A stretch of DNA of 64,000 nt, taken from the NCBI RefSeq assembly GCF_003994475.1, contig NZ_RZNY01000025.1, positions 1 through 64,000 of the forward strand. Direction: 5' to 3'. The notes beneath the pieces were generated by a model, which ran no database searches, had not been told where the DNA came from, and worked only from the letters and a program-made list of their open reading frames with translations. Position 1 is the first letter of the stretch, and every line of letters begins with the position of its first letter. The translations under genes were made by a program, and so were the position numbers. Shown piece by piece: positions 28,522-36,118 of the stretch. This DNA is from Paenibacillus anaericanus. Its GTDB lineage: Bacteria > Bacillota > Bacilli > Paenibacillales > Paenibacillaceae.

Positions 28522-31026
28522 CTAGCTCACGGTACGAGGTCGCTCTAATCTACTGATACCTGGTATATTGAGCGTTGCCCATTGCGGGCGTAAGTGATCA
28601 ACCTTCACTACCACAACGGTCATATCGTCTAGGATGAGATTTTGCTGATATCGAATGACTGAATCTAGCAGTCGGTCAGCCATCTCCTGCGGCTCTTCCT
28701 CTTGAATTTCTTGGATCAATCGTTTGATCCACAATTCCTTATTCACAGCGTGACCTGGGGCATCATAAATTCCGTCCGTCATCATAATCAGTGTATCCCC
28801 CGGGTACAATTGTACGGTTACCAAGTCAATTTCAATCTCCTGTATAATACCAATGGGTAAATTGCTGGCTGATACAGGAATCACCTCTTGCCCACGCTTG
28901 ATGAAACTTGGCGAGGATCCAATCTTCATAAATGTAGTCCGGGCAGAATATTCATCGATCAGCGCCAGGTCCACCGTGGCATAAATCTCATCCGGTGATC
29001 GCAGCATCAGAATAGAATTGACCGATTTGATGGCCAGGGTCTCATCCATACCGGATTGCAACAATTGCTCGAGAATACTTAGAGCAGTACTGCTCTCCAT
29101 CCTCGCCCGCTCCCCATTGCCCATACCATCACTGATCGCTACCGCGTAGGTGCCGTTCCCAAGCTCCATGGCGCTAAAGCTATCACCTGAGAGTAAATCG
29201 CCACCTTTAGCTGCACCCGCCACCCCGGTAGTAATCTCATAGGTCTTGGCTGACCCAAAAGTTACACATGCAAGGCCTTCTCTTCCGCCAAGCGAAGTTT
29301 CATTGATAACTGCAATATGTTCAACTAGAATATCCGACAATAACGGAGCTATAATCTTCCGGCATTCGTCGTACCCACGAGTATAAGCATGTACAATCTC
29401 GATCTCTACGTTCCCATGATCCAGATTAACAATATCGATACTTTGGATGGATAGACCCATTTGCTCCAGTGCTTCCCTAATCTGTTCCTCCTGCCGATAC
29501 ATCGCTTGTCCTTCCCGCTTAATCTCCTTGGCCAGGTCTTCCATAACCTGCGAGACACCCGAGAGCTGCTCAGCCACAAGCTGACGACTATCGTATATTT
29601 GCCGTTTCCAATGCATATCATGTTGGTAGAGGTCGTACTCATGCTTCATCACTTCTAATACTTGCTCCGTCTTAGAGCAAATTTTGCCCCACTTTGGAGG
29701 GAGCTGCTCCTTGCTCAAATTCGGCTTATCTTCAATCATTGTCATCATATCGGTCATATATTTATAGGTTTGATAGAACTTACCATCCCAGCATGAATTG
29801 CGGCGAAAGCAGTTCCCACAAACTTCTTCCGTCACAGAATTCATGAAGTGCTCCATATCCCTGTTATGTCTCGCCATCTCACCAGAACCTGAGGTAACCC
29901 CGAAACTGTGAGATAACTGTTTAAATACATGTGAAAATTTCGTTACCCGCTCTGCAGTAATATCTCGTACACGCTTCGCATATTCTTGCTGTGTATTGAT
30001 ATGATCCTGCGTGCCAGGAACATATTTGGAGATGGCGCTAATTAAACCTTTTGGCGTCAGAAGAAACATCCCTACAGCGATGCAACTCTCCCAAGTTGAG
30101 GACAATACATCGGCTGGCCCCGTGAGATAGATGGACAAGATAGAGGAACCCAGTAACATCCCGAAACCGACTGCCCATTTACGTCCTTCGCGTAGCATTC
30201 CAGCCAACATCCCTGAAAAAGCTAGTAGACTCATTTGATAGAGTGCCGATGTATCAGCCAAACTAAGAATCAATCCGGTAACAACGCCAACCGACGCCCC
30301 TAGCGGTGCACCGCCTACTAGGGCAAATATAAGAATCAAATATCTCGATAGTACATGCTCTATGGATAACCCACTAATTTCCCAACCAACCGAACCAGTC
30401 ATTACGGAAGCCAGTAAAATAACGAGACATAAAATTTCCTCATTACGCAGTTGATACGTTTTCTTGCGATAAGTCAGGATTGGCAGTGCCTGAATAAATA
30501 CCAAAGTGAGCACAAAGCTTAACACTGCATCCATTACTATCATGGTCATGGCATACCAAGTAAGGGACGGACCAACGATAGCATTAAACAGACCTACGAA
30601 AAAGGTGGACGTGAACACCATTAACGGCGCATAAGATATATCCGCCCGATCGAACGACTCTACTCCTTTGTGGATCAAATAGAATATGAGCAACTCTGCA
30701 GCAATAACGATGACATGATTACCCTGAACGGGTGAAAATAAAGCTCCAGCAACCATCGACGCTCCAGCTAAGATGGCGATATCCCGGCGCATAAACATAA
30801 TCACTGCGAAGAATGCGGCAGCAAACGGAGACAATTCCCCTAGGATTGTTGCTTTGCCTAGCAAAAAGCCCATGAACATCAGTAACCAGTTCCATTTATT
30901 TGCCCCAAGGATTGTACTGAATTTATTCACGATGGGGATGCTTGTCCACCCGTTCCACCACGTTGTCTTGATCGGCTCCTTCGCCTTCTTCATCCCTGGG
31001 AATGAGATGACATTCCACTTCTCCAT
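28522..31026 (-). CDS. spoIIE: Stage II sporulation protein E (PP2C phosphatase)
   Basis: SpoIIE dephosphorylates SpoIIAA to activate sigma-F in the forespore and acts at the polar septum. The N-terminal third is strongly hydrophobic with about ten membrane helices (WLLMFMGFLLGKATILGELS and onwards). A central region follows. The C-terminal PP2C domain has AISDGMGNG and MMTDGIYD metal-binding motifs. The ATG at 31026 (MEKWNVISF) gives 834 residues, close to B. subtilis (827). The frame stays open to 31224, but that part holds the promoter, so the longer start is rejected. Confidence 0.96.
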   Translation of the reverse strand: MEKWNVISFPGMKKAKEPIKTTWWNGWTSIPIVNKFSTILGANKWNWLLMFMGFLLGKATILGELSPFAAAFFAVIMFMRRDIAILAGASMVAGALFSPVQGNHVIVIAAELLIFYLIHKGVESFDRADISYAPLMVFTSTFFVGLFNAIVGPSLTWYAMTMIVMDAVLSFVLTLVFIQALPILTYRKKTYQLRNEEILCLVILLASVMTGSVGWEISGLSIEHVLSRYLILIFALVGGAPLGASVGVVTGLILSLADTSALYQMSLLAFSGMLAGMLREGRKWAVGFGMLLGSSILSIYLTGPADVLSSTWESCIAVGMFLLTPKGLISAISKYVPGTQDHINTQQEYAKRVRDITAERVTKFSHVFKQLSHSFGVTSGSGEMARHNRDMEHFMNSVTEEVCGNCFRRNSCWDGKFYQTYKYMTDMMTMIEDKPNLSKEQLPPKWGKICSKTEQVLEVMKHEYDLYQHDMHWKRQIYDSRQLVAEQLSGVSQVMEDLAKEIKREGQAMYRQEEQIREALEQMGLSIQSIDIVNLDHGNVEIEIVHAYTRGYDECRKIIAPLLSDILVEHIAVINETSLGGREGLACVTFGSAKTYEITTGVAGAAKGGDLLSGDSFSAMELGNGTYAVAISDGMGNGERARMESSTALSILEQLLQSGMDETLAIKSVNSILMLRSPDEIYATVDLALIDEYSARTTFMKIGSSPSFIKRGQEVIPVSASNLPIGIIQEIEIDLVTVQLYPGDTLIMMTDGIYDAPGHAVNKELWIKRLIQEIQEEEPQEMADRLLDSVIRYQQNLILDDMTVVVVKVDHLRPQWATLNIPGISRLERPRTVS

Positions 31027-31068
31027 CGTCCCGGCACCACCTATTCTAGTTTTTATAAGGTATGTCCC

Positions 31069-31101
31069 ATTATAGGAGGGCGAAGATGGAAAGTTTGTCA
31101 G
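31069..31101 (-). promoter_or_regulatory. spoIIE promoter with 21-bp spacing
   Basis: A -10 TATAAT (31069-31074) and a -35-like CTGACA (31096-31101) are separated by 21 bp. This unusual spacing is the hallmark of Spo0A-activated sigma-A promoters such as B. subtilis spoIIE. The start would lie about 35 bp before the ATG. Confidence 0.75.
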
Positions 31102-31124
31102 ATGTCCGCATAGGTACAAAAGAA

Positions 31125-31136
31125 TTTTCCGACAAA
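31125..31136 (-). promoter_or_regulatory. Probable Spo0A box upstream of spoIIE
   Basis: TTTGTCGGAAAA differs by one base from the TGTCGAA core. It lies about 25 bp upstream of the -35, where Spo0A would bind to activate. A second, weaker TGTCGGCAAAA occurs on the plus strand at 31284-31294. Confidence 0.55.
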
Positions 31137-31365
31137 TTGAGAGGGAATTACGAAACACCACGAACGTAGACGCACACTGTATCTGGCTTTCCTTATACGC
31201 CTTTATGTTCGCACATATTTGCATGATCTCTACAGAAGAATATCAACTCCTCACGCTGAGATAACTGGAATTGCGTAATAACCTGTCGGCAAAAGAGGGA
31301 AGACGACAAAAAAAACATGGATGGGTAATGGAGGCACGAAGTTTGCCCTAATTTCAAAATAAACA

Positions 31366-31399
31366 CAAAAAACCGTAGGCAATCGCAATTGCCTACGGT
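31366..31399 (-). terminator. Terminator after yabR
   Basis: ACCGTAGGCAA (31389-31399 in the minus sense) pairs perfectly with TTGCCTACGGT (31372-31382), followed by TTTTTTG. The rest of the 397-bp gap between spoIIE and yabR (31027-31423) is the spoIIE control region; no tRNA genes are seen there. Confidence 0.92.
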
Positions 31400-31423
31400 G
31401 GGTTTAATATATAATTTGCGGAA

Positions 31424-31927
31424 TTATACTCGTTTGGCTCCGCGTCCTCCGCGTTTGCCTTCGGTGTTCTTCTTCAGTGAAGAAATACGTTCCTCACTAT
31501 CTTTAAGGAAACGTGACACCTTATCTTCAAATGTAGCTTTACCAACAGGGGGTTTAAATGAACGACCTCCCCGATCTCGGTTAAATCCACCACCACCACC
31601 GCCGCCACCACTTGGACGGTCTCCATCTCTTCCGCCACCTGGCGGTCGATCAGGCCTTGGTGCACGAGGCGGTCTAGCAGCCTCTACTGGTTTGTCTACA
31701 GTTTGCTTAATGGATAGTCCGATCTTACCGTCCTTATCGACATTAATTACCTTCACGGTAACCGCGTCGCCTATCTTCAGATGATCGTTGACGTCTTTAA
31801 CGTAATTGTCGGCGATTTCCGAGATATGAACGAGACCCGTGACACCTCCTGACAGATCCACAAATGCTCCGAAATGCGTGATGCCTGTCACTTTTCCTTC
31901 TAACTTGGTGCCCACTTCTATTGCCAT
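31424..31927 (-). CDS. yabR: S1-domain RNA-binding protein (YabR-like)
   Basis: An S1 OB-fold occupies residues 1-72 (GTKLEGKVTGITHFGAFVDL, HISEIADNYV, VKVINVDKDGKIGLSIKQ). The C-terminal half is basic and low-complexity: a proline/arginine stretch, then a run of eight glycines (about 110-117) and RGGRS, resembling RGG-type RNA-binding tails. B. subtilis YabR (128 residues) has a shorter tail. It likely binds RNA or ribosomes; the role is not established. It follows divIC and ends in a strong terminator. Confidence 0.9.
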   Translation of the reverse strand: MAIEVGTKLEGKVTGITHFGAFVDLSGGVTGLVHISEIADNYVKDVNDHLKIGDAVTVKVINVDKDGKIGLSIKQTVDKPVEAARPPRAPRPDRPPGGGRDGDRPSGGGGGGGGFNRDRGGRSFKPPVGKATFEDKVSRFLKDSEERISSLKKNTEGKRGGRGAKRV

Positions 31928-32040
31928 AAAATGAAATGATCCTCCCTTAAAAATATACAGTCAGTTCTCACAGTCTTGACTGCGGTGATTTGATTATACC
32001 GAATGACTCAAACAAGGTCAACAGACGTATATCCCTTAAG

Positions 32041-32388
32041 TCAATCATTCCCCGTCTCTGACTCCGATACCCGGACTGGAATTTCTCCTGGTTTGTAAAG
32101 ACCGTATTTCTTCATTGCAATTTGGCCGATATATTCGGGATCTTGAAGGCGGTTTAATTCATATTGTAATTGATTCAAGCTTTGTTGACTCTTTGTTAAG
32201 GAGGCCTGTCTCTCCTCAAGCTCTTGTGACTTCGCTTCGATCTCCCCAGATTGGGCTATGAAAGTATATCCCGCCCAACCGAAGAACAGGATCATACACC
32301 CCATCCATAAACGAAGCCGCCTGCGTGCCCCGGTAGAACTAGAAGAAGCTTGGCCTTTGTTATTGGATTTCGTCTTAACTGAGCTCAC
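32041..32388 (-). CDS. divIC: Cell division protein DivIC (septum formation initiator)
   Basis: The 115-residue bitopic membrane protein has a basic cytoplasmic N-terminus, one transmembrane helix (about 25-46, containing CMILFFGWAGYTFIA), then an extracellular coiled coil (about 50-90) and the terminal DivIC/FtsB segment DPEYIGQIAMKKYGLYKPGE. It works with FtsL and DivIB in the divisome. The position after yabP-yabQ matches B. subtilis. It starts 18 nt past yabQ. Confidence 0.93.
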   Translation of the reverse strand: MSSVKTKSNNKGQASSSSTGARRRLRLWMGCMILFFGWAGYTFIAQSGEIEAKSQELEERQASLTKSQQSLNQLQYELNRLQDPEYIGQIAMKKYGLYKPGEIPVRVSESETGND

Positions 32389-32406
32389 CTGGGCACCTCC
32401 AAACCA

Positions 32407-32976
32407 TCAATTCTTACCGAACCATTGTTGCCATATTCTAATTATCCGCTGTTGTATGTAGCGAAAGCCATCTATAATTCGAAGACGCTTTACAATTGGT
32501 CTAGTTGTCCATATTAAAAGTTTCCAAAGCGGCAATAACGTGATCCGTCCAAGAAACAACAATATGATCCCAACAAAACCCAAAAGTAATTTCATTAGTT
32601 TCAACAGCCATAGTATTGGAGCAATTAACAAAATCTGAACTACTCTTACCGTTATTGCATAAATTTGTCTAACTATCCTAATTAACATTACCACAAAACG
32701 TTCTGTTATAACACTGAGGAACAAAAAATAAGCCCAAACTCCTATAAACAGCCCTAGGAAGACATAGAACCTCAGTTCACCATGATTACTGTGATAAAGA
32801 TTTCGAAATACGAACAACGAGGCGGCAATCCAATAGATCAAATCCAAAGTGTGGACACTCCAGCGCGGGAAACGAAGTTGTCCCGATATCACGCGATAGC
32901 TGTCAAAGGCAGTCCCCATGATTAACCCAGAGAATAACATCCACAGTAGGGTGGCCCACTGCATCTGTAGATTCAT
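32407..32976 (-). CDS. yabQ: Spore cortex protein YabQ
   Basis: The 189-residue protein is mostly hydrophobic, with about five membrane segments in the first 150 residues and a basic tail. The start MNLQMQWATLLWMLFSGLIMG and the FDSYRV motif are typical of YabQ. In B. subtilis, YabQ is a mother-cell membrane protein required for spore cortex assembly. It overlaps yabP by 4 nt and precedes divIC. Confidence 0.9.
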   Translation of the reverse strand: MNLQMQWATLLWMLFSGLIMGTAFDSYRVISGQLRFPRWSVHTLDLIYWIAASLFVFRNLYHSNHGELRFYVFLGLFIGVWAYFLFLSVITERFVVMLIRIVRQIYAITVRVVQILLIAPILWLLKLMKLLLGFVGIILLFLGRITLLPLWKLLIWTTRPIVKRLRIIDGFRYIQQRIIRIWQQWFGKN

Positions 32977-33254
32977 CGGAATAGCTTACCCATCAATCCC
33001 TTGCCCGATGACTTAGAGCCAGGATCCAAATAGGACAGAGAATTAACCAGGCCTTCGATACTGACGAGTCCCTGCTCCAAATTTAAATTCTTAATATGCA
33101 GATTTTGGCCGCGAATCGTTAAATGCCCAAGCTCGGTCTGCAGCAGGAACTCCTCACTGTCGAAGCTCTCTACATTGAGGACACCGCAAATCTCCAACAG
33201 CTTTCTTTGCAGTAAATGCAGTTCCTGACGTTTTCCTTTACTTTGTTCGATCAT
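32973..33254 (-). CDS. yabP: Sporulation protein YabP
   Basis: The 93-residue protein has the YabP/YqfC fold signature (RKLLEICGVLNVESFDSEEF, LTIRGQNLHIKNL, VSIEGLVNSLSYLD). It is a mother-cell spore-coat or cortex-associated protein in Bacillus. A terminator after rlbA separates it from that gene, so yabP-yabQ (and perhaps divIC) likely have a sporulation promoter; no clear sigma-E site was found by eye. Confidence 0.92.
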   Translation of the reverse strand: MIEQSKGKRQELHLLQRKLLEICGVLNVESFDSEEFLLQTELGHLTIRGQNLHIKNLNLEQGLVSIEGLVNSLSYLDPGSKSSGKGLMGKLFR

Positions 33255-33314
33255 GGCATGTACCCCTCCTTCTTACAGATAGCTTATGGAGGGGATGCTG
33301 CCTTTAGAACTCCA

Positions 33315-33360
33315 TATAAAGAAAGAAGCATGCCTCAGAATAACAAAGGCATGCTTCTTA
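33315..33360 (-). terminator. Terminator after rlbA
   Basis: AAGAAGCATGCCT pairs perfectly with AGGCATGCTTCTT (13 bp; 33323-33335 with 33347-33359), followed by TCTTTA on the minus strand. Confidence 0.85.
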
Positions 33361-33372
33361 AAGTCCAATCAT

Positions 33373-33654
33373 TCAGGGCCAGTCTAACCCGGTTTCCTTC
33401 ACGATCGGTTCTTCCTTAACCAAGGTATACATGGTGGCAGCGTCTTCCTTACGAGTTGATTCAGCTAGTCGGTCGACAGAAACCGTCACCAGCTTCTGGC
33501 CAAATTGAACGGTAATTTCATCGCCAACTTTGACCGCACTACTCGGTTTAGATTCACGCCCGTTGATCAGAACTCTCCCCTGTTCGGAGATATCCTTCGC
33601 CACCGTGCGACGCTTGATTAACCGCGACACCTTCAGGAATTTATCAAGACGCAT
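33373..33654 (-). CDS. rlbA: S4-domain ribosome-associated protein (YabO/RlbA)
   Basis: The 93 residues open with MRLDKFLKVSRLIKRRTVAKD, a canonical S4 RNA-binding domain of the HslR/RqcP family, and contain GRVLINGRESKPSS. In B. subtilis the YabO product (RqcP) acts in ribosome-associated quality control with RqcH. Its ATG overlaps the hup stop by one base. The last ~20 residues are family-variable. Confidence 0.92.
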   Translation of the reverse strand: MRLDKFLKVSRLIKRRTVAKDISEQGRVLINGRESKPSSAVKVGDEITVQFGQKLVTVSVDRLAESTRKEDAATMYTLVKEEPIVKETGLDWP

Positions 33655-33926
33655 TATTTTACAGCTTCTTTAAGTTTGTTACCTGCTTTGAAAGCTGGAA
33701 CATTCGATGCAGGGATTTCAATTGTCATACCCGTTTGTGGGTTACGGCCTGTACGACCGGAACGTTTACGAGTTTCAAAAGTACCAAAGCCGATCAATTG
33801 TACTTTGTCTCCGTCTGCAAGTGCACCGGTTATTTCACCGAGGAATCCATTTAATACAGACTCAACGTCTTTTTTGGTCAAACCACTTTTACTTGAAATG
33901 TTGTTGATTAGGTCTGTCTTGTTCAT
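33654..33926 (-). CDS. hup: Nucleoid protein HU
   Basis: The 90-residue DNA-binding protein from the ATG at 33926 (MNKTDLINNISSKSGL) is the standard HU length. The beta-arm region FGTFETRKRSGRTGRNPQTG and the tip IPASNVPAFKAG are textbook. A GGGAGG lies 8 nt upstream; the longer frame to 34052 adds 42 non-conserved residues and is rejected. HU between mazG and rlbA differs from B. subtilis, where hbs is elsewhere. Confidence 0.97.
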   Translation of the reverse strand: MNKTDLINNISSKSGLTKKDVESVLNGFLGEITGALADGDKVQLIGFGTFETRKRSGRTGRNPQTGMTIEIPASNVPAFKAGNKLKEAVK

Positions 33927-34110
33927 TAATAATGCCTCCCATATAGTTAAGAAAATAGGTGATATGCAGCAGTATAAACAGCGTAAGCTTGGTACAACCG
34001 CTAGAATATCTTGTATGAATATTCTTTCTTGAAGCCCGAATTCCTGCTCCAAAGTGATAAATATTTTGTTTTTTTCGCAAAATTAGACGAAATTTAGTAT
34101 TTCCTGCATA

Positions 34111-35607
34111 TTATTGTATACCTTTGGCCTTAGCTTCATCCCATAAATTGTCCATTTCAACCAAGGTACTCTCCCGCGGTGTTTTCCCCCGCTCACGCAG
34201 TATCTCCTCTACATATCCGAAACGCCGTACAAATTTGAGAATCGTCAACGATAGTGCTTCTTCGGGATCGACCCCAATAAAGCGAGCTACATTAACAATC
34301 GAGAATAACACATCACCAAGCTCCCTTGTCTGCTCAAGTGGATCAAGCCCACCTTGCACCGCATCCTTAAGTTCACCCAGTTCTTCCTCGATCTTAGACC
34401 AAGCCCCGTCGATATGATCCCAATCAAACCCTGCCTTAGCTGCCTTCTTCTGTAGTTTATATGCTTTCATCAAGGCAGGCAAATCCCGAGGCACACCATC
34501 CAGTACAGAGAGCTCCTCAGGCCTAATGCCTTTTTGCCGCTTCTCCTCCGCCTTCATAGCTTCCCAGTTGTTAAGCGCCGCCTCAGCATCCTCAGCACTG
34601 AGCTCTCCAAATACGTGAGGATGACGATATAACAACTTCTCATTCAGCTCTTGAACGACATCATATACTGTAAATGCTCCGGTCTCCTCTTCAATCTGAG
34701 AGTGAAGCATAATTTGCAGCAACAGGTCACCAAGTTCTTCACGCATATGATCCGGATCATCATCATCGATCGTCTCTAGAACCTCATAAGTCTCCTCAAT
34801 CAGGTTCTTGCGGATCGATTGATGCGTTTGCTCGCGGTCCCACGGACAACCCTCAGGGCTACGAAGGATAGTAACAATCTCATGAAGCCGCTGAAAGCTT
34901 CGAATCCGCAAATTATCATCCTTACTCGCCGGAACGTATACGAGGGACAGATTTCCATACCCTTCCGTACGATCAAGCTCATAGAGTGGCACCGTAATGA
35001 TCTGTTCCTGTTCATCTACCCCAAGCGCATGACCAATAACGACTTGATAGTCATCAGGATAGATTTCCATCAGACTCAGCTTCACTTCTGAGGCCGTAAA
35101 GACATCATATACTTGTCCAATCAGCGTATGCATCCGCGGATCAATATTGGCGGGTGATAACCCTGAGGCATCAAGCAATTGGAATCCTTCGATGGGATCA
35201 AATCCAAACCGAAGGAAGGCCTCATCAATAAAGCTCTCTCCACCGATAACATTCAGTTCGATCTCTTCCTGCGGGCAACGTTCCCTGAGTAGCTTTACTG
35301 TGGCTTCTGCTACCATCGGATGACCCGGGACGGCATATACAATCGCTTTGCCCCCAGATTCTGATTTAGCACGCGTGATGAGTCTCTCTGTAATTTCCTT
35401 ATAGACGGAGGGAAAGTCCGCTTTCTCCTCGTATACCTCATCAAATGATGAGAAGGTTACTCCTGTCTCTTCCAACCATGTAACAACGGGATGATCCTTC
35501 GTACGTACATACCGTTCTTGCGCAACTTGAAGCTGTTTTAAGCTTCCCAGAGTCAGTCGGTCGGGATCGCCGGAGCCTAGTCCAACAACTGTAATGATGG
35601 CGCTCAT
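34111..35607 (-). CDS. mazG: Tetrapyrrole-methylase-like/MazG fusion protein (YabN)
   Basis: The 498-residue protein has an N-terminal tetrapyrrole methylase fold (ITVVGLGSGDPDRLTLGS, VYAVPGHPMVAEATV) and two MazG nucleotide pyrophosphohydrolase modules (about 250-350 and 380-490). The first shows EELGDLLLQIMLHSQIEEE. The C-terminal one has LGDVLFSIVNVARF. MazG hydrolyses aberrant NTPs; the methylase domain's substrate is unknown. The fusion is standard in Bacilli. Confidence 0.94.
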   Translation of the reverse strand: MSAIITVVGLGSGDPDRLTLGSLKQLQVAQERYVRTKDHPVVTWLEETGVTFSSFDEVYEEKADFPSVYKEITERLITRAKSESGGKAIVYAVPGHPMVAEATVKLLRERCPQEEIELNVIGGESFIDEAFLRFGFDPIEGFQLLDASGLSPANIDPRMHTLIGQVYDVFTASEVKLSLMEIYPDDYQVVIGHALGVDEQEQIITVPLYELDRTEGYGNLSLVYVPASKDDNLRIRSFQRLHEIVTILRSPEGCPWDREQTHQSIRKNLIEETYEVLETIDDDDPDHMREELGDLLLQIMLHSQIEEETGAFTVYDVVQELNEKLLYRHPHVFGELSAEDAEAALNNWEAMKAEEKRQKGIRPEELSVLDGVPRDLPALMKAYKLQKKAAKAGFDWDHIDGAWSKIEEELGELKDAVQGGLDPLEQTRELGDVLFSIVNVARFIGVDPEEALSLTILKFVRRFGYVEEILRERGKTPRESTLVEMDNLWDEAKAKGIQ

Positions 35608-35830
35608 TCTTTCACACTCCTGTCCCGCAAATATAAAAGCAGCGAATAAGTATACGTACCGACTTATTCAAGTCTGCCTCAAAGGCGGGTCAAATTCTTG
35701 TAATTACTATACCACTAGTTCCGGTCGTTTACTAAAACCTAAGGTGCATGAGGCGAAGGTGCCTTGTCACTGAAAAGAATGTAAAGCTAACAGAGGCCGC
35801 AAGGCACCAAAAGTTAGGGTATTGTAAGTG

Positions 35831-36100
35831 CCGTTAGGCGCGATGAAGGCCGTGCAGGGGCGGCAGAGACTGCATACGGCCAGAAATGCCACAAAAGCCG
35901 TTAGGCCCAGTGAAGGCCGTGCAGGGGCGTCACTGAGCGCGAGCGACCCCGAAATGCCGTGAAGGCCATTAGGCGCGGTAAAGGCCTCTTAGAGGCGGCA
36001 GTGACTGTGGGCCGACCTCATCATGCCGCAAAGCCGTCAGACACGACGAAGGCCGCCCAGGCGCCAGTTGCGGCCGTGTCCCGGGGCAAGCGGTAGTTCG
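35831..36100. repeat. GC-rich degenerate tandem repeat, about 67-68-bp period
   Basis: Four degenerate units start near 35831, 35898, 35966 and 36034. Each opens with CCGTTAGG or a close variant, followed by a GATGAAGGCC-like block and GTGCAGGGGCGGCAG. The spacings are 67, 68 and 68 bp. The array fills most of the 511-bp gap between mazG and yabM (35608-36118) and is far more GC-rich than its surroundings. No open frame of credible protein content crosses it. The function is unknown. Confidence 0.75.
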
Positions 36101-36118
36101 GGCGAGAGCGTTAGGTGC

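Noticed and set aside
31027..31224. 66-codon N-terminal extension of SpoIIE
   Set aside because: It covers the promoter and Spo0A box and is not part of the SpoIIE family.
31225..31423. tRNA genes between yabR and spoIIE, as in B. subtilis
   Set aside because: No cloverleaf or CCA-bearing acceptor is visible; the gap holds the yabR terminator and spoIIE control DNA.
35831..36100. CRISPR array at the GC-rich repeats
   Set aside because: Units are degenerate along their whole length, without exact repeats alternating with unique spacers, and there are no cas genes.
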